A stretch of DNA of 64,000 bases, from the NCBI RefSeq assembly GCF_001709345.1, contig NZ_MDTQ01000001.1, positions 1,401,108 to 1,465,107 on the forward strand. Direction: 5' to 3'. The translations under genes were made by a program, and so were the position numbers. The notes below the pieces were generated by a model, which was not told the origin of the DNA, made no database searches, and saw only the letters and a list, made by a program, of their open reading frames with translations. Each line of letters starts with the position of its first letter. Position 1 is the first letter of the stretch. This document shows positions 61,315 to 64,000 of the stretch, piece after piece. The DNA comes from Terasakiispira papahanaumokuakeensis. Lineage in GTDB: Bacteria; Pseudomonadota; Gammaproteobacteria; Pseudomonadales; Halomonadaceae.

Positions 61315-62340
61315 ATGGATATAAAAGAAGTTATCATCCAGGGACTGCTAAAAGAGTCATCTGAGGGCTCTGAGATTAGCGAGAAGTTTCGCGACACCCC
61401 TCATAAAATCGATGGGCGAGTGCAAATGCTCGCAGATGAAGTGCTCAAGGTTTACGGGAAGCTGCAAAACAATTACGGGATGTTTGATCCAGACACAAAC
61501 ACTCATCCTTTCCCGGCGCGGCTGGAAGAGTACTATAGCGACCAGCTAGATTTGGTCGACTTTTCTAAAGCTGCATGCAGGCTCATTAAATCGCGCATGA
61601 AATCGACGGCATCAAGCAATTATGTGTGCTTTCTCCGGTATCGCAATAGAGGGGCTGACTGGGTTTTGATTGTGCTCCTGAAGCTTAAAGCAGGCACGGG
61701 AATCGATCAGGAAACCCTTGAGCTCAATGAGAGTCTGGCTTTTGATATTAGTCATTTGCATGAGGCGGCAAGAGTTGATCTAGCCAAATGGCAAAGCAAT
61801 GAGCAGCCGTATTTATCGTTTATCAAAAACAGCAAGAAGAAAGATGTGACGCAGTATTTTCGGCTTGCTTTAGGCTGCACAGACTACACCGACTCAAAAA
61901 GCCATACTAAGCAAGCAGTGGACGCTATTGTGGCGTATTGCGCTGACCGAAAGCTAGATCCAGAAAGCGCACAAAAAATTCGGCGAGCTGCTTACGAGTA
62001 CTTCAATGAGAAGCGGCAAAGCGGGGAGCCAGCAAACCTTCATGCCCTATCAGCGTTAATTAATGATCAAGAGCCGGAGTCTTTCGTTCGGTTTGTGAAG
62101 GAACGGGAATATCAGGTCGGTGAGACCTTTGAGCCGCATGCAAGTACTTACAACAGGTTTAAACGAGTCAGCGGCAAATTTGGCAGCGTTTCGGTTGCCT
62201 TTGACATACAGGATGTAATTGATGGGCATGTTGATTACGATGAAAGTTTAGAAAAACTTATTATTAGCAATCCCTCCTCTCGTATCATTCAGGATATAAA
62301 ACAGGCCAAAGGCGATGACGTTTCCGACGAACAAGCTTGA
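61315..62340 (+). CDS. Nucleoid-associated protein (NdpA/YejK/NA37 family), prophage-carried
   Basis: 341 residues, close to the 335 of E. coli YejK. Family traits are the N-terminal region with HPFPARLEEYYSDQLDLVDF and the middle motif QYFRLALGCTDYTDSKSHTK, then VDAIVAYCADRKLD and EPHASTYNRFKRVSGKFGSV. These proteins bind DNA in the nucleoid; members in mobile elements are of unclear role. Here it sits in prophage cargo position and overlaps the following membrane-protein gene by 26 bases. More AT-rich than the phage core genes. Confidence 0.85.
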   Translation: MDIKEVIIQGLLKESSEGSEISEKFRDTPHKIDGRVQMLADEVLKVYGKLQNNYGMFDPDTNTHPFPARLEEYYSDQLDLVDFSKAACRLIKSRMKSTASSNYVCFLRYRNRGADWVLIVLLKLKAGTGIDQETLELNESLAFDISHLHEAARVDLAKWQSNEQPYLSFIKNSKKKDVTQYFRLALGCTDYTDSKSHTKQAVDAIVAYCADRKLDPESAQKIRRAAYEYFNEKRQSGEPANLHALSALINDQEPESFVRFVKEREYQVGETFEPHASTYNRFKRVSGKFGSVSVAFDIQDVIDGHVDYDESLEKLIISNPSSRIIQDIKQAKGDDVSDEQA

Positions 62341-63508
62341 TTTCGCTGTATGCTTGCACAAAAAGCTACAGTCTCAGCCGCTCGAAGGTGACAGAAACTA
62401 TCGGGCCGGAACGCTACCTGACGATATTGCATTTGATGAAGTGATTGATTGGCTTGAAGAGCATCAGATGAGGGGGCTTCGTGATGACCAGCAAACAAAA
62501 TATATCGAATTTAGCCCACCGCCTCGCTTTTATGGCTCAATCGCTGACCTCTTGAAGGCACCCGAACGAAGAGTGTCGGTTCCGCATTCTTTCTATGTCG
62601 TCGATCACGACTTTTATTACAAAGAGGGCGCTACTGAGGCGCCAAGCAAAATTGTGCGCTACATAGCGATTGCTCAACTGTTTCAGGCCTTAGCCAAAGT
62701 TGCTGATGATCAGCGCTCATTGGCTGGTGAGAAGGTCTTGGTCTTTCTGGGAGCTAAAAAGCTGGAAGTAACATCTGATTATGGTGAAGAAGATCTCGTA
62801 GACCTGAAGGGCCTAAGTTCTTTTAATGATAGCTTCATCAACACCGAAACGCATGTAGATCAAAAAAAGACAATATTGCGCACCGTCTTGTTTTCACTCT
62901 TTGAAGGCCGGGCTCAAGCTTCCCTTAAGGATGTAGCGTCCAAATTTGAAGACTTTGCTCATCAAGCCGAAGCCAGCTATCAGCTTTATGTGTCAGAGTT
63001 TTCGTTCCAGAAAGTGAAAGCTGAGGTTGAAAGAGAAAAGCTAGAGTTCATGACTCGTTTGAATAAAGTTTTCTCTGACATTCAAAATCAACTATTAGCA
63101 ATTCCCGTCGCCCTGGTACTGGTAGGTGGGCAGATGAAGCCCGGTAATGGTCTGACTTTTGCCAATGTGCTTATTTGGCTCGGGGCTGTCGTTTTTGCGA
63201 CGCTAATGTGGTTGCTGATCAGAAATCAGAAAAACACGTTGAAGGCCGTCAAGACAGAGATAGATCATCAGTGGCGCTTGATTAAAGGTGAGCATAGTCA
63301 GGTAGCGGCTCAGTTTGAGGAAAGTTACTATGAGCTGGATACCCGATATAAGCACCAGCAAAGGCTTCTCTTCGTAGTGTTCGCTCTGGTCATTTCATCC
63401 ATGCTTTTGGCAACTTTTTTACTGGTCTGGCACTCAGGCTATCGGTTTAACGCGGTTTTGAGCTGGCTGTCCTCCTTATCAGAGTGTTTTGATTTTAACC
63501 CTCGTTAA
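62315..63508 (+). CDS. Large membrane protein coupled to the NdpA-like gene
   Basis: 397 residues, no family recognised. A soluble N-terminal part of about 250 residues, with a helical segment near its end (KVKAEVEREKLEFMTRLNKV), is followed by two TM helices near 262-312 (LLAIPVALVLVGGQ; VLIWLGAVVFATLMWLLI), a coiled linker with YYELDTRYKHQQ, and a third TM near 350-372. ATG 62315 lies inside the 3' end of the NdpA-like gene in another frame, so translation is probably coupled. A two-gene moron, possibly for superinfection exclusion or defence (inference). Confidence 0.75.
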   Translation: MTFPTNKLDFAVCLHKKLQSQPLEGDRNYRAGTLPDDIAFDEVIDWLEEHQMRGLRDDQQTKYIEFSPPPRFYGSIADLLKAPERRVSVPHSFYVVDHDFYYKEGATEAPSKIVRYIAIAQLFQALAKVADDQRSLAGEKVLVFLGAKKLEVTSDYGEEDLVDLKGLSSFNDSFINTETHVDQKKTILRTVLFSLFEGRAQASLKDVASKFEDFAHQAEASYQLYVSEFSFQKVKAEVEREKLEFMTRLNKVFSDIQNQLLAIPVALVLVGGQMKPGNGLTFANVLIWLGAVVFATLMWLLIRNQKNTLKAVKTEIDHQWRLIKGEHSQVAAQFEESYYELDTRYKHQQRLLFVVFALVISSMLLATFLLVWHSGYRFNAVLSWLSSLSECFDFNPR

Positions 63509-63574
63509 ATGACCCCCCGTCTGGTTCTGGGCATTCTCAACGCTCATTGATTACTGAGTTTTGAGGATGCTGCG

Positions 63575-63877
63575 ATGTCATTTTTTGCTCGTTTGCGTGA
63601 TGCGGTAAAGCGCTTGCCCCGATTAACCGGCTGGGCGCTGTTCACGGCGGTGTTGCTTGCTGTTGTGGCCGTTCTAGCCCCCCATCAAATCTCCGTTGTG
63701 CTGTATAAGCTGAGCTTGGTCACGCTGGGCGTGGTGCTGGCCTACTGGCTGGATCGTGCCTTATTTCCACTGCAGCGCCCTCATGAATTGCCGAACGCTG
63801 AGCTGGCGGTCTTGGCTGGTATTCGGCGGGCGCTTGTGGTCGCCGCCTGCGTGCTGGGCTTAACGCTGGGGCTTTGA
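63575..63877 (+). CDS. Putative phage holin
   Basis: 100 residues with three hydrophobic segments (WALFTAVLLAVVAVLA, VVLYKLSLVTLGVVLAYWLD and ALVVAACVLGLTLGL) and a basic N-terminus. Position directly before a transglycosylase gene and the form VVLYKLSLVTLGVVLAYW fit the holin of BcepMu-type lysis cassettes. GAGGATGCTGCG precedes the ATG. One base separates its stop from the next start. Confidence 0.8.
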   Translation: MSFFARLRDAVKRLPRLTGWALFTAVLLAVVAVLAPHQISVVLYKLSLVTLGVVLAYWLDRALFPLQRPHELPNAELAVLAGIRRALVVAACVLGLTLGL

Positions 63878-63878
63878 T

Positions 63879-64000
63879 ATGAGAGGCCTGCTGATCGTGC
63901 TGGTCTGGGCGTTTCATGCTGTCGCTTGGGCAGAGATTCCGGCTGAGGCGTGGCGCTATCAGCGCGACTTAACGCGTCAGGCACAGTTTGCCTTCGGCTT
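63879..64000 (+). CDS. Phage lytic transglycosylase, N-terminal part
   Basis: The first 40 codons before the window ends: MRGLLIVLVWAFHAVAWA is a signal peptide, and AEIPAEAWRYQRDLTRQAQF matches the start of BcepMu gp22-type soluble lytic transglycosylase endolysins. Start one base after the holin stop. The catalytic SLT domain lies outside the window. Confidence 0.7.
   Translation, partial: MRGLLIVLVWAFHAVAWAEIPAEAWRYQRDLTRQAQFAFG

Larger units (their letters stand above)
51524..64000. mobile_element. BcepMu-type transposable prophage, left portion
   Basis: A leftward early block (51600-59957) contains mor, gemA, DUF3164, B ATPase, A transposase, IclR-like, Rha and BcepMu gp16-like genes. 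Next come a rightward repressor (60049), cargo genes and a lysis start (holin, transglycosylase). This mirror-image order matches BcepMu rather than Mu. The left end lies between 51510 and 51600. The exact terminal dinucleotide was not determined, and the right end is outside the window. Confidence 0.88.

Overview
The window looks like chromosome of a gammaproteobacterium, most likely a Halomonadaceae/Oceanospirillales-type marine or halotolerant species. That placement is inferred only from protein resemblance. Supporting features are the ElaC-type RNase Z, MntH, the LrgAB pair, glpD/glpK, QseBC- and CitAB-type two-component systems, a TPP riboswitch of proteobacterial type and REP-like elements. 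No rRNA, tRNA or CRISPR was seen.

Layout. 1-9.4 kb: truncated Bcr/CflA-type MFS pump, SulP-USP operon, self-regulated TetR gene, rnz, LysR divergent from lrgAB, mntH behind a Fur/Mur-like box, and a tiny lipoprotein. 9.4-17 kb: polar amino-acid ABC transporter operon, divergent MocR regulator, class III aminotransferase and divergent short-chain dehydrogenase, which together look like an omega-amino-acid uptake and catabolism locus. 17-20 kb: secreted repeat protein and a thiM-thiE operon under a TPP riboswitch. 20-26 kb: accessory island. It has an MNT-HEPN protein bracketed by REP pairs, then a three-cassette array with integron-type attC sites and no integrase in view. Two cassettes each carry an A/B gene pair (winged helix; winged helix plus HEPN-like domain), and the third carries a membrane protein. 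IS-derived fragments sit exactly in attC crossover cores. 26-51 kb: ordinary chromosome with LysR/CMD/tautomerase, gldA, glycosyltransferase plus PIG-L deacetylase, a lipoprotein, a YncD/PqqU-like TonB receptor, a citrate-type 2HCT transporter with its CitAB/DcuSR-type regulators, AIM24, a QseBC/PmrAB-like system, MerR, an MCP, glpD/glpK and a PAS-GAF protein. 51.5 kb to the end: left part of a BcepMu-type transposable prophage (mor, gemA, B, A, Rha, repressor, then a cargo region and lysis genes), continuing past the right edge.

The most interesting content is the pair of homologous A/B modules (21.7-24.7 kb). The second B gene is cut by an in-frame stop just before its HEPN RNx3H motif. Next is the NdpA-like plus membrane-protein operon in prophage cargo position (61.3-63.5 kb). 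A third, window-wide oddity is the large number of 14-19 bp tandem minisatellites in gene junctions.
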